From assembly GCA_008973525.1 (NCBI GenBank), contig WACJ01000227.1, positions 372,001-436,000 of the forward strand: a DNA stretch of 64,000 bases, given 5' to 3'. The stretch comes from Stenopsyche tienmushanensis (taxonomy: Eukaryota; Arthropoda; Insecta; Trichoptera; Stenopsychidae). This document shows, one piece after another, positions 24,441 to 37,208 of the stretch (position 1 is the first letter of the stretch; each line of letters opens with the position of its first letter). The translations under genes and the position numbers were made by a program. The notes beneath the pieces are model-generated. The model did no database searches. It was not told the origin of the DNA and saw only the letters and a list, made by a program, of their open reading frames with translations.

Positions 24441-26762
24441 AGTCTTTTTCTACGTTTTAAATATAGTCTCTATGTCCTAAGTATCAGGGTTGTCGAAGTA
24501 TCGACATATTTTTCCTAATGGGAATGTTATTCTTATAATTAGAAAAGTTGGGAATGCATTACAAAATATTCCTTTTATTCCATGAATACATTAATTTATT
24601 CTTCACCAAATAAAATTCTGTAATAACAAGAATACAAGATAAGATATATGGATATTTACGGTCTATCATGAAATTTAAAATGTCGAGCTTTGCAAAGGAC
24701 TGAAAATGTATTATCTTCAGAATGACATCGACATGGATGATTATAAACAAAGATGCAGTTACAAAGATGCCATATCGTTACTTAGTAAACTATTTTTTAG
24801 CAGAGGATGTGATTAATGCCCGGAGGAACTATATTTTCCTCGGGAGGCTAGATTGTAACTGCTCAAAGTATGCTTTAAATTAGTCAAAGGATGAAATATT
24901 TGTATAGTAGGGTGAAAGAGATAGTCGGATTATTATTTTTTTATTATTTATTTATAAATATATAGAATGTCAGATGAAGTGTTACTGATTTAATTGTTAT
25001 TTTTAAGACTATATTTTTCAGTATACGGTAAATCTGATCAATTTTTTAAAACTTAATTTGGGGAATCTTATAGAAGATATTCTGAAAATTAATTTTAAAC
25101 ACTAACAAAATAAAATATTCACTGAATACATCTTTGTGAGATCATTTTATACTTTTGATGAATTGTTGCATCGTTATGAAATAATAATAAATAATATTTT
25201 TTATTGAAAATAGTTCAATTAGACATGATGATTGTTATGCTAGAAATGCAATGTAATCATAAAACAAGCATAGTATTATAGTAGTAGGCAGATTATAAGA
25301 CGTGGCTAACGGATGAATGTTTATGGCAGATAGTTATGCAATGCAAAATAAACGTACAATCGACATTTCCAATACGTACCAGGTACAACAAACAAAACTG
25401 TCAGAGATAGATGGATCCATTCAATATGAAAAGTCACCTACCATAATGAGTTACTCGAGTGCCTCACACAATTAAAATATCCAAATGGAAACATTTTATT
25501 GATGCATTAGCTTATTCAAATGATCTGATACATTTTGACCTATATACATTATCGGCGAGGCTAAACCGACTAATAGGGTTCGGACCCCCTTCTGTTACAA
25601 GATAATTAAACGCATTTAAATAATATGAGTTATAGGAAATATATCTCACAATTGCTCAGATACAATCTTATTAACGCCCGCTTTCGGAACGCCCATGGGG
25701 TCAGGCTAAGCAGGGTTAAGGTATGGGGTGATGTTGACCTAGCTTTAAGACGGGATTCCTCCACTCATTAACGACGCCTTATTCTCAAGCATATTTTATG
25801 TGATTTTTTTTCCATTGTAACTAATCCTTCGATAGCTATTAATTTACAAAAATAGTGATTTGGGAGATTTTTAATTGATTTGAATAAAATATTTTTGAAT
25901 TACAAATGGATATCGATCTCTAGTATCATATCTTAAGCACTTTGGGTAAGATTATAAAAAAGGACCCGGAGTAATAAGAGTGATAAACATGGCTTAATTA
26001 TTAAAACAGGTGCGGAAAACTTATGGACAGTCAATTTAAAGTTTGTTTTGAGTTGGAGATTTACCGAGTCAGTTGAGGGTTAGTTTTTGTATATTTTATG
26101 GCCAATTTAAATAAACCGTTCCATCAAAGCGGAGTTAATTTATAAAGTTATTAGGTGTTGGTAAGTTAGTATTGAAGAAAAAGCATTTTTTTATTATTTT
26201 GTGTTAACAGCTATATTTTTTAATTCTAAAACGTTTTTGACTTACCGTGTTATTCAAGGGATCTAAGAAATTGCTCAAGAAATATGTTTATCCTTTGAAA
26301 TACACAATAGCACTTATGCGGTGAGTAGAAATCGTGGTTGAAATACCAACTTTCAATTGAAAAACTAGATCTTTCTCTGCCTCGATGGTACGTAGTAGCG
26401 AAATCGTAATATCGCCTCAGCTAAGCTTTTTTTTTGGTCCATGTTAACATTTGAGTTTGATCCTTTTGATGTACAATACGAGTATCATGCCCATATTTGT
26501 CCACCAACAGTAACCATGAGCTTTTTGGATGCATTGAAAGCTTTGGCGAGTGCTCTGGAGATTCGTTAGCATTTAACCACTACCCAGATATTTTCCTGTC
26601 GTATAATAATAAAAATATAGATGATAAATGTATCCACAAATGCAGATAGTTCTCTTCAGATAGCTTCTCTGCCTATCTATATCGGAATACGGATGGGACA
26701 TAATCCGGGGCCTTTCTGTATCGCAACATCATCACCAATGACTTACATATATATATTAAAAG
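24441..26762. other. Intergenic, no gene supported
   Basis: AT-rich. 25665-25790 holds a GC-richer patch resembling part of a small-RNA-derived repeat but is not assignable. 26560-26760 may be the decayed 3' end of the LINE at 26763. Confidence 0.45.
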
Positions 26763-27660
26763 TCAGTTTGTGGGTGATGGTGTAATCCACGCAGACGTCC
26801 AATAGCGTTCCCAGCGCCTTGATTGAGGCGCCAATAGCACCATGTTATCAGCATACAAGATATGGTTCATGCACCTTCCGCCCATATGAGATCCAACTGC
26901 CGTTTTTTTGAGTACCAAGGAGAGATCCTCGATGTAAATCTTGAATAGTTCCGGCGAAATAAAGCCTCCCTGTCTAACTCTGGATCCGATGCTGAAAGAA
27001 CTCAATAGATATCCATCCCAGGGGGCTGTATAGTGCTGCCCACAATACCAACTGGCCAACAGATCGACCAGAGTAGATGAGGCGCCTCTCTTCCTCAGCT
27101 TGTCCCAGCAGTGTAGGGTCCAGTCAACGAGATCAAAATTTTTGTTCAGGTCAAGAAAGCAAGCATAGACGAATGTAATTCTTCTGGTGTAATACTTGAT
27201 GACTCGTTTGAGCGTGTAATTGACCAAACTGGTAGATATGTTCATCTTCAAACTGCGCATTGTCAGTGGTCATCGCCAAGTCTTTAGCTTCAGCAGTTTT
27301 GCCAAGGTAGTGGCGAGTGTCACCAAGAGGTTAGTCGATTTGATGATCGAAACAACTACAGACATACTCAGGTCGGCCGGCATGAAATTACGCCTGAGCA
27401 TCATGTCCGTAAGAATTTTTGCCAGTGAGTGTTTTGAGGGTATCTTTAATCTCGCTCAGCATTATATTGAAAGAAGCGTTAAATTTCGATTGAGAAGAAG
27501 ACAGGACAGAAGAAGAAGAAATCGCTGGTGAAATGTCAGGCTTGGGACCGATAGCAAGTCCAGTCAGATGCCAAAAGTCTCCCAAGTCACATTTCTTATA
27601 GGCCAAAGCTATACGGTTTATCTTTTTTTGTTCATTGGCGTATCGACAGTTTTTCAGCAA
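26763..27660 (-). pseudogene. LINE reverse transcriptase fragment (CR1/jockey-superfamily-like), degenerate
   Basis: The open frame 27260-26763 carries reverse-transcriptase motifs in order: FLDLNKNFDLVDW, LASWYCGQHY, RVRQGGFISPELFKIYIEDL and ILYADNMVLLAP. The invariant YADD is YADN, so catalysis is lost. Just upstream in another frame are FMPADLSMSVVVSIIKS and TLATTLAK, matching the preceding RT block, and further up FWHLTGLAI. At least two frame changes separate these pieces. Sequence up to about 27912 may belong to the same element but is not recognisable. Confidence 0.82.
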
Positions 27661-28049
27661 AGCAACCAGCAGCTAACCAATCTTTGAATATAAACATCAG
27701 ATGACAAATAGACGGGACACGGACCCAATACAAACGATTCTCTTTATCTTTTTTGACCAACTCCCAGTTGGGGTTTCATTTTTCGTGATGTTCGAGTCAA
27801 TTTGCCCTGCTTGCCGGCGTGCTGCCGCTGGATCTTGAGATTCAATGTCAGGGTGTGAAATTCCTCGCTGAAAACGGTGAAATCCCGGTAGTCGGTGGCA
27901 GGGAAATTCCAATAGAGGCGCTCGGCGATCTCTATCGTTGCGTCAAGGAAGCGGATTTAGTTAGTTAGCAGGAGAGGTGGTCTGCGTCGGTCGCCACCTT
28001 TCACGTTTCTTCTCATTGGTTAAGCGCCATCTGAGATGTCGTTGGGTCA

Positions 28050-28640
28050 TCCCGGATCACTGAACGTCTCAATTTCTCACAGGACACGGGCGATTTAGGG
28101 TCTCGTTGGTTAGGTTCAGGCTTTTAACATTTACAGAGTGTCCATGTTCTGTGGATATAATCGGGTCAGTGATCTGAAATTCGGACCAGTTGGACACGGG
28201 AACCTTGTGGCTACTTCTTCTAATTTAAGAACATTTAGAGCTTTTCGTAAAAGTTTTGGAGGAAAATGCATCCCTGTGACTTTCTATGGCCTCCACCGGG
28301 TCGTAGAGGCCCTTCCTAGCGGTCGGTAATAATTAGTGGGCTCGCGAGTGAGATTAAAAACTCTTCCCTTCCTTAAACAATATATATTTATATAATAAAT
28401 TTTGTTCAATTAGGATCTTTAGCTAGTTTCCCTCGCGATCAGAGTGCAAGTGGCAGCAAGAAGTGAAGAAGGAGCGTATCCCTGCGGACATGGAATTTTA
28501 AATTCACGGTTTTGCACCATTCTATGCACTTTGCGAGCGGGCTGGTATGCTCCCGAATAGCGGGATCAAAAGACGAGGGTCCTCATGTTGTTGTTGTATA
28601 TCGTGCCTATACAAGTTTCACTTAATAAAATTAAATAAAG
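28050..28640 (+). pseudogene. R1-like LINE ORF2 C-terminal remnant with 3' UTR
   Basis: Plus-strand sequence gives TSQFLTGHGRFRVSL (28071 onward), ECPCSV and, in a shifted frame (28183-28275), GPVGHGNLVATSSNLRTF and KSFGGK. The intact R1-clade ORF2 at 50-54 kb has SQFLTGHGHFSAQL, DCPCTA, GPVGHRDLV and KSFGKK in the same order. The knuckle region between them is partly deleted. The following segment ends in an aataaaattaaataaag stretch near 28625-28643 that could be the element's tail. This is a different, older lineage from the 50-kb element. Confidence 0.72.
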
Positions 28641-28643
28641 AAA

Positions 28644-29825
28644 ACTCATTTAATAAGGCTATATCATCGATATTTTCCAAATTATATGCGTATCTCATGA
28701 CTTTAGTGACTTATCGTACGTAATTTAAAACAATTAATCATGTTTGAATTAATTGGATCCGATACGTTGTAAAGACTGGGCGATTGTAAAATTTATTTAA
28801 AATATCGACATACATTAATATACGTCTTTCAAAAGACGAAATAGCACTGAGGTCCTGTTTGATTTATCGTCGAGAGCGACTCGGTTGAGCATTCACGCAT
28901 GTTTGAGGTTAATTTATTAAACGTCAAAATGGTTCATTGCGGTGCACATAAGGCGCATTTTTTCGGGCATGAATTTGGAAGCGTCATTGTCTACGGCGAT
29001 GTGGTATTATTTGAGGAATTAATGATTTCGTGGAGATTAAATTTTCATAATTTTACATCTCGAGTTCGGATGTTATTTTGTGCGCGGAACAATGGACAAA
29101 TTAGCATGGATGATCCTTTTGTTGAATAGGAGGCGCTTTACTCGGCACGCAGCGTTCCATGCGCTCAATAAAGGTGTTCGCATTGTTTGGCGCATATATT
29201 TTAACACTTCGTTATTTAATGATCTGGTAATATTTTCGGCGGATTCGACCAAAATTACAGAACGGCGAAAAATTCGAATAAATCCGGTTTCGCCGGTAAT
29301 GGCCGTTAAAATGTTGCACTCGCCGCTGATTAAAAAAAGTGGCTTCTGGATGTGACAATCAATTTGAGTGTGTGAATATTCGCTTTCGGCGGCTAATGTG
29401 CCAAAACTAATTTTAACAATGGGTAATTAAATAATTTTATTATTGCATTACGGATGGATAATTCTCTCAACTCACGCAATGATAATTGAGCTAATTTTGA
29501 CAGTGGTGTGATAATATGGATTGTTTCGACTTTCCTTGAATCAAACGAGCTATAGAAAATCTGATATTATTTTTTTTAAAAGGAAACTTAATACATATAC
29601 ATCATTTTATGTTTTTTAATCGATAGAAATTAATTAAAAAAACGTGTTTTTAATTACCGAATAACGCTTAGAAAGGGCTATGACTAAAAAGGGGACGATT
29701 AAAAATTTATTCCACCTCTATTATTAAATCTTAGAGTACAAGGCATCGGGATCGAATGAGATAGTATCAATATTTATAACAGCTGATAATTTTTTTTGGC
29801 ACGTTTACATTGAGAAAAAAATATC
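28644..29825. other. Intergenic with one balanced island
   Basis: 28860-29400 is balanced, with overlapping open frames of 76 and 91 codons without domains. Better viewed as a possible conserved non-coding element than as coding. Confidence 0.4.
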
Positions 29826-29830
29826 AAAAA
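29826..29830 (-). terminator. RNA polymerase III T-run terminator of tRNA-Cys
   Basis: Five A residues on the plus strand, read as TTTTT about 8 nt after the tRNA 3' end. The usual Pol III signal is four or more T. Confidence 0.6.
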
Positions 29831-29838
29831 TATAATTC

Positions 29839-29910
29839 AGGGGACACCCGGGTTTGAACCGGGGACCTCTCGATCTGCAGTCGAATGCTCTACCACTGAG
29901 CTATATCCCC
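29839..29910 (-). tRNA. tRNA-Cys (anticodon GCA)
   Basis: 72-nt cloverleaf on the minus strand: acceptor GGGGATA pairs with TGTCCCC (one G-T), discriminator T73 as expected for tRNA-Cys. The D-arm is GCTC/GAGC, the anticodon loop CTGCAGA gives GCA, and the T-arm is CCCGG/CCGGG with loop TTCAAAC. A box (TAGCTCAGTGG) and B box (GGTTCAAACCC) are intact. No intron. A run of five T on the coding strand (A run at 29826-29830) can act as RNA polymerase III terminator. CCA is not encoded, as in eukaryotes. Confidence 0.97.
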
Positions 29911-30359
29911 TTGTGACAGTGTACATACAATACAACACTGCTTTATAACAAACACGTCATAAATATAATATATAGATAATGTAGCGCCTACGTAAAAACA
30001 TAAAAAAATGTGTAGTAATATTTTTAGAACAAAACAGCTAGATAAACAAAACGAACAAACATGCAAAGTCAGTATGAATATGTTTATTCAATAACAATAA
30101 ATAATATACATTTTTAACAATTTGAAGATTCAGCATGAGTGCGTGTTCATGGAAGACTTTCTATTATCAGATTATCCGTCCATAATTTATTCCATTAGCA
30201 ATTACAGGATTAAGATACTCGGTAATCCCTTTGTTTTTATCACCAAAATTTAAGTGATTGCTTAACGGTTAACTGATTAAAGTATGAATATCTGTTAAAA
30301 ATAATGGATATCAATATAATTGGATTTGAATTAAATGCAGTAATTATGTCACTAGAAAG

Positions 30360-30590
30360 CCATTCTGCGTTATTCTGCGCATGCATAGTAGATTTTGGGC
30401 GGCCCGGTCTTTTCCTGTCCTTCAAAGTCTAAGTCTCTTGATGTCATCAAATGATGTAATGCATTTCTTTGATGGAAATCTTAATTTATTTAGCAATCTT
30501 ATGATAAAAAGGCCTTCATTTAGTAGTTTAATGATAGAGGTACAAATTGTGATACTTGGGATGGCTGATTTTGATATTTAAATAATAAAA
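30360..30590 (-). pseudogene. Tc1/mariner-type transposase DNA-binding-domain remnant
   Basis: Minus-strand sequence reads ISHPKY ... TLKDRKRPGRPKST, resembling the Tc1/mariner pattern of a second recognition helix (ISHPTVSRI) followed by the GRPR-like AT-hook (KDRPRSGRPRK). The remnant is broken by stops and no terminal repeats were found. Assignment rests on this short motif pair. Confidence 0.5.
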
Positions 30591-30620
30591 AAAACAAATT
30601 AAATAAAAGGATAGTTCCAA

Positions 30621-30868
30621 ATCATAAACTTAGATGCTATATTTTTTTATGTCCGCCACTTATTATAAATCCACTTATCTGTCAGGACCGTCGCAGCGTG
30701 TATGAAGCTTGTGCATAGTTAATAAACACTGTCTATAGCACATAATATTCGGGCATTTCTTTACATAAACGTATTGTTTATGTCTATTCAATCGTACGAT
30801 GTACGCAAGATACTCTCTCCTTCTCTGTCTTTCTGACTCACTGAAATTTAGACACAATACTGTGTTTC
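30621..30868 (-). repeat. TTAA-ended dispersed repeat, subfamily A, copy 3 (inverted, truncated)
   Basis: The reverse complement shows acacagtattgtgt at its 5' end, then gagagagtatcttgcgtac, then aagcttcatacacgctgcga. The last ~30 bases including the TTAA end are missing. Confidence 0.78.
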
Positions 30869-33753
30869 ACCTTTTTAATGTGTCTTTCATCTTTAATATG
30901 TTATCACAGTTTAGTAGCTAGATTCATAACTTAAAAATCTTAGATTTAAATCTAATTGAAATGTTTTTTTATTAAAATTATATTATATAATTTTAAGTAC
31001 TTATTATCTTAATTATTCGACTCGTCTTCAATTTTTTTTGTAGGGTTAACCATTCTTAACAATGTTAAAAGCAGTATATCTATGATTTAGAGCAGCGAAT
31101 GACATCGAACAAACGCGGAACTACCCAGGTCGTAATTTCGTGAATATTGTTCTCCGCCTGGAATATTTTTTAGAATAAGGCATCTTCAAAATATCATAAT
31201 ATGGTCTTTGGAATATGGTGACTTTTCAAAATATTGTCATTACAAGAAATACAATGTAACCTGTCTCTATTTTTTTTTGAATCGTTGAATATATTTGATT
31301 TTTAGAATATTTAAACAATCTTAAAATAATTTTAAAAGGATCTATATTCTTATTTCATCGAATTTTTGTTATGGTTCATGATGTCCATAGTCCTTAATGT
31401 GTGGACCTTTAAAGGTTCCCAGGAGTATTTCATGAGGTCTATGATGCTTACGCTATGTAGAAATTTTAATTGTTTGTAAAAAAGGCAATATTAATGATAA
31501 TTTCATGGATAAAAGTCTCAAACTCAACAAATTCCATATTAGACATTCAACTATTTCACTTTAAAAAAAAGGCAACAGAAAAATGACGATTTTATAGTAA
31601 ATAAAAGTGACAATTGGAAGAATGTTGGACCTAAAAGGGATCGGTCTTTTAACATTTTTTTTATGCAAAAAGTTTTAAATATAGAGAGTTGATATTTAAT
31701 ATGTTGACTAGGCGATCATTATTGAACATAAATATATTTTTTAAAGTTTGACAAAACATATAGTGTGGGGGGGGGAGCCATATATGTCGGTGTGTGAGCG
31801 ATGACATTATTCACTATGGAAGTCCTAAGTCCTGAATAGGTAATTTGCAGCAAAAAAATTAAACATATTTTTACTTTGTATAATATTGTGTATAGTATAG
31901 ACTACAATTAGGAAAAAATATTAAAAAATAATATGCAATTGAAAAAAAAGTGTGTTTTTACCAACATTTTTTGTAGTTTTTTGTTCATTAAATAAACATT
32001 TTTGAATATTTTTGGATAATTGTAGTTTATACGATGAAAACGTTTATTATACACGTGTCTGCCTTATTTCATAAATAATGCTCATCTAGAGCGTGTGGGA
32101 GCACTTCCATGAGCTTAGAAAAAGTAGTTGCTTGGAAAATTTTGCGAATTTCATTCATATCGTCTTGAAACTTACTGAACGTATTTTTAATCATAGGTTC
32201 TTTCCGATACACGAAGAAAGAAAATTTATTGTTTTTGAACCAATAAGGTAGAAACGTTCCTTAAACAATTGTTTGTGTGCTGTAGTGAGAAATGTAATGG
32301 TAATAATCCACTTTGAATTATTAAAAATAATGACATAACAAAACTAAAAACTGTCTTACTAAAACTTTTTGGTGTTGAATTTGCAGTCAATTTAATTTTA
32401 TGAAAAAATATTTATCTCTAAGCAAGAATGTTAAAAAAATGAATCACATCATCCTATATAAAGAAGAGGCTTTTACGCGAATTATCTGCATATAAATTTA
32501 GAACGTATACGTAATGTTTGACATTTCAGTTCTGAAAATGTCATCAAAATGTTTTGTCAGCTGTTAACCTACATAATCTTGTGATAGTACGAAAGTTTTA
32601 GTTTGTCTGTGGCAAGAAGGCCTATTTTGTTTCAGGTTTTTTGAGTCAATGCGATGGATGAATGTCGATTTCTCGTCATATTAAAGATTGACATTTTATA
32701 TATAATTTCATATGAAAAAAGGACAGACCGAAGGTGTTTGCGAATATGATGACCGATGCTTTGTTCTTTTTGCCTGAAACTGTCAATAGAATTCGACCCA
32801 AAGCAAATCACACTGATGGAATATTTTCTTCTGTTTTCAATGTATCATATTTCATGATAGACACTCAATTTATCGACGTGGCGTGAAGAATATCAGGTCA
32901 GATGCCTTGAATTCGTTTCTAAATATGTCGACGAAAAATGAAGGCATGGAAAAGTGCGTGAGAGTCGACGTTCGAGTACCTCACCGGGGACACTTTTTAA
33001 AACATATTTTTTATTGGCGATTATTTATTATTTTAACCACACCTCGCTCGTAAACGGGGGACATCACACATTAAAGCCTCCGTCAGTCGCAGAGTGATAT
33101 TTTAATATTTTTATCGTCTTCCAAGCTATTATTACAAATTGTAGGTGGCATTATTTCGGCGGTCGCTTTGCCGAAAGTTGCAAATTGGGCCGAGTATAGG
33201 GCCTTCTGAAAATTTCAATTAGCTGCGTTTGTGTGTGTCCTCTTGTGAAGAAATTTAATATAATTTCCACCCACGCCCTGGAAGTTAGGTCAAATTAATT
33301 TATTAAATTTTACCATGTACATATTCTCATATAAATTAGTCCAATAAACTAGTCGGATGCTACCCAACTTGTACGCCTATGATTTATAGCTATTTGATAA
33401 CGCTAATTGATAGTTGACACTAAACAAGAATCAATTTGTTCACCGTTCATAATCGAAACCGTTCTAAATAAATTTATAAAACCATCTCAGACGGTATAAT
33501 CTTACAACAGGGTGTTCCCAGTATAATTGACTTGATGTATACTTTCAATATATTAAGTTATTTTGCATTGTGAACCTAAAAACATATGTCGATTTTATTA
33601 TTTGTATAAAAATTAAAATAATTTGAGCTCCATCGAATTTATTTTGGGGAAATCTGGTGTTAAATATTCTTCTTCTTACAGTTATTCATCAGTAAACGTA
33701 GATAATAAGTTGTTTTAACCGTTTCATGAGTACTCACGGAAATATCCGTTTTG
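30869..33753. other. Intergenic with one balanced island
   Basis: AT-rich up to about 32700. 32870-33300 is balanced and non-coding. A G run lies at 31767-31775. Confidence 0.45.
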
Positions 33754-34268
33754 ACCTTCACTATTCAGAAAGGGCACTCTTGTGCATTGAAGCTCCGAGG
33801 CGGACAGAGACAGAGAGAACTTAGCGCAGTTCGGGAGACTGAGACGGATAGCTTCTTCATATGCATCGCATGATTGTATAGATCGTTAAGCCCAAATTTA
33901 TCGACTTATAATGATTTCGATTTCAAGTGTGTTATTTGTTTACGCAAAGAAACGACCGAATATTGTGTGTTATCGAGAGTGTTTGTTTATTTAACTGCTT
34001 GCCGTTCTTCGCTGCGTGTTGAATAAGTCTTTGTTCAATTAGCATTTCCTTCTAAAGGAGGAGCAAATGAATCGATTTTTTGTGCATTGTTTATGTAAAG
34101 AAATGACGCGATCTTGTATGTTATCAAATGTTTATTTACAATTGACTCTGCCTCGAATTGAAGATTGTCTTACGCTGATTAGGAGCTGACAGAAAGTAAT
34201 CGGCGTAAAGCGATTATAACATCGACGACTTCATCGATTTTAAATTTGCTCACTAACGAAAAGGTTAA
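33754..34268 (+). repeat. TTAA-ended dispersed repeat, subfamily B, copy 1
   Basis: The 5' half resembles subfamily A (ggacagagacagagagaact, tttatcgacttataatgat). The 3' half is different: ggagcaaatgaatcgatttt and a terminal block ending in cgaaaaggttaa. Matches 62395-62830 along its length. Confidence 0.78.
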
Positions 34269-34340
34269 GGATGGATTTTTTTTATGTGGTGCATTCCATT
34301 GGCCTCCAGACATGATTAAATTAATACCTTAAAGAGATAA

Positions 34341-34773
34341 GACACAATGCTGTGTTTGAGTTCTAGTGACTCAGAAATAATATTCTTACATGTTGAGCTT
34401 GGAGACAAACAGAGACGGAGAGTGTCTTGCAGGTCGGGGGTAGTGAATGGGAGACAGAGACGGAGAGAGTATTTTGCGTACATTGTACGATTGTATAGAC
34501 CGTTAACCCAAATTTATCGACTAACAATGATGTGTGAATAATATAATTAATCGATTTCAATTGTATTTCATGTGTATTGTTTATGTTTATTTAAAAAAAA
34601 TGACCGAATAATGTGTTCTTTCGGCAGTGTTTAATTATTTATGTACAAGCTTCATACACGCTGTAACAGTCCTGACAGATAAGTAGATTTGTACGGATGA
34701 TAAGTGAAAGATATGCAAATATAGCATATAAGATTATGATAATTTAGAATTAGTTTACTACTCAAAGGGTTAA
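34341..34773 (+). repeat. TTAA-ended dispersed repeat, subfamily A, copy 2
   Basis: Most complete copy: starts gacacaatgctgtgtttgag and ends ctactcaaagggttaa. It lies about 70 bp after a subfamily B copy (33754-34268). Confidence 0.8.
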
Positions 34774-34875
34774 ATAAGACAGGACATAAATGAAAAACCG
34801 ACATTTATACAGTTTTTGAGACTTTGACACGATATATAAATATGGAAATCTGTAATATAGTTTGTTCGGGGACTA

Positions 34876-34930
34876 TACTTACCTATACCATTCATCCGAT
34901 TGCAATGAAACTTTGGCGAGTTAATGGGCG
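34876..34930 (+). repeat. Helitron-like repeat segment, copy 2
   Basis: accattcatccgattgcaat and the next ~20 bases match 8375-8410 with a few changes. No hairpin end is seen here. Confidence 0.35.
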
Positions 34931-36479
34931 ACATAGTATCATGTATTAATCCATTATCTTGTATGCAAAATAACTAATCATTATGATGAATTATCAACTG
35001 TATACACGCATTAAACGCACGTCATTTTTTTGAAAGCAATACATCGAAGCATTTTAAGTAAGGACTAAATATTAGTTTAAATGTAAAGAGTTAGAATGTC
35101 AGGATGAAATCGATATTTTCGCACTTTATTGTCATTAAAATGATATTTGATATTCCAAGCAGAGATATATTCTTGCGTTTCGTAATATCCATAAATATCT
35201 TATCCGAGTATAAGGTATTAAATTCGTATTCTGGCATTGAGCCGTGACCTTTCGGTCTGAAATAATTTAAATTTTTATTTGAAAAATGTCATTTGATCTA
35301 AAAATAAAAACATGATCAAGTCGCGCTTACGCCACGAGCACCCTGTATGAGAATATAAAGCGTGGTCTTTTTTACCTGTCGTATTTAATGTCTGTACACA
35401 TAGAAGTTTGAGTTATAACACGGGGACTTTCTGTATGAGGCCTCAAGAAAGGATGGGTTTTTAAAAGTAAAAATTTAAATTGTTCAACTAAGATATATGC
35501 TTATTACGGGGGAGACTAAGTCGAATGAGACGTTTAAAAAATATTGTATGTATTTTTAATTTCGTAAACATGTTATCTTGGTTGTATTGGAAAAAAAGGC
35601 GCTGAGACCTTGTTATATATAGATTGCGTTGAGTTGTTGAAGCCGAAACACACCGATGTTATCTACGTTATTTGTGACGTTGGAAGGACGTCAAGTCTCA
35701 TCATTGATGTAAAAAATTGGTCTTTCCAGATTCCTTTTTATATTTAGATTTTTGTACATGTTGAATGAAACCGTTGCCTTTATAAAACAAGAGAAATTGA
35801 TATTCCAGACTTTTGCGAATTCTCTGATTTGTGAAATACTCGTTGGAGTCCAACGATGTGTGCTCTACATTCGAAGCATTGTAAATCACCGCCCGAATAA
35901 GAAGATACATTTGCTAAAATGTCATATCCAATATATTTTCGGCTCGGATGCTGAATCATTCGCGATTTTTCCATTTGGATAGTGATTTCGTACATATTTG
36001 GTATTCCGATTGCCTCAAATCGCAGTCTGAAGACATTTTAATTTCGGCGGCGCCTTAATGGGCGAGATAAAAGAAAACGTCAAAAAAGTGGAAATGCTAA
36101 TATCTCAAGGAAATCTTTCAAGTATCGATCGGGCACTAAAAGATTTTCTTAGAAGAGAAAGTTTGCAAGATAACTTTCATTTGATAAATTATTCATAGTG
36201 GTATCCCCAAAGTTGATTCCCTATCAAGAATAGCAATCAGAAAATAAAGCTTTGTTCTCGGCGACAATTCAGATTTTTATTTTTATTTACTTCTTCATGG
36301 AGATTAGATAATAAAATTTTGACAAGGCTTAATTAAGTGCTTAAAATATTTTCGCCCTACTTAGGATTCAAGTCACATTCATAAATTTGAAGGTCAATAA
36401 CAAGGCATATTTAAATAGCTATAGTGATATTGTTGATAAATCTTCGATCTGAAAAAGCAAATATTAAAACTATGAAATA
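34931..36479. other. Intergenic, no gene supported
   Basis: Overlapping opposed open frames at 35701-35995 show no domain. Confidence 0.5.
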
Positions 36480-37208
36480 TTGGGTTGGAAACTATGAAAC
36501 GGGCGTTGAATAAAAAAGCGCTATTTTTCGCATTATTTATTATATAAAATCGAAATTCATTGGTATCTAGGACTTTTTGGACGATTGGACGATCGTTTTC
36601 CATTATCATACAATATCTACTTTTTATCACGTGTGATGATTTTGTGTAAAAACGGCAATCAAGTATTGTGAAGCAACAAATATGTATACTTGGTCTTACG
36701 GTCAATCATCTGCAGGTGCGTCAGTTCGTACGGCACATGAGTCATTTTAAAAAAATATATTTATTGCACACAGATCTTTTAATACAAGCGTAAAGTTAAT
36801 TCCTATTTTAGATCCGAGTTCGTGAATAGTTATGTATGGATCGGATTCCACAGTCGTCCTTCATTCCTCGTTATTAATATGGGCCGGTGATCTTCTTCGA
36901 GGCTCGTTGATGATATTCAAACTGCCAAAACGAAATTTTGGGAAATAACATCGATCATTTTTTTCATTTATTGGATCCATCTCCAAATGCGTGATTAATG
37001 TTTCTTGAAGCTTGAGTTCGCCATGATTCAATTTGGACTTGTATAAGAAAAGTAGATGTAAATTACCATTTTTTATCGTCCGATTTCGGAAGAAAATCAA
37101 AATTGCATACAAACACGAAAAAAAATTACGAAATGAGTAAGAAGAATACCTTTAAAATTTAATTAAAAAAAATCGATAATAACGCCCGTTTCATAGTTTC
37201 CAATCTAA
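36480..37208 (-). mobile_element. Truncated mariner-like element (729 bp), family M2
   Basis: About 28-bp inverted repeats share ggaaactatgaaacgggcgt (36486 onward at left; reverse complement at 37183-37202 on the right). TA precedes the left end; the right-hand TA is mutated. Minus-strand sequence encodes the N-terminal part of a mariner transposase up to the first catalytic Asp region, then jumps to the terminal repeat. The catalytic C-terminal half is deleted, the opposite of family M1 copies. Confidence 0.88.
36540..37112 (-). pseudogene. Mariner transposase N-terminal fragment (family M2)
   Basis: The open frame 37112-36861 contains PKFRFGSLNIINEPRRRSPA, the linker between the two helix-turn-helix units in mariner transposases. 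Downstream, in broken frame, are ESDPYITIHELGSK, MTHVPYELTHLQMIDRK and KYILYDNGKRSSN (the region that normally starts with GDEKW). Stops and shifts separate these pieces. Confidence 0.8.

Noticed and set aside
25665..25790. Possible 5S rRNA-derived sequence (taagcag ... atggggtga)
   Set aside because: Only scattered words match; no continuous 5S internal control region.
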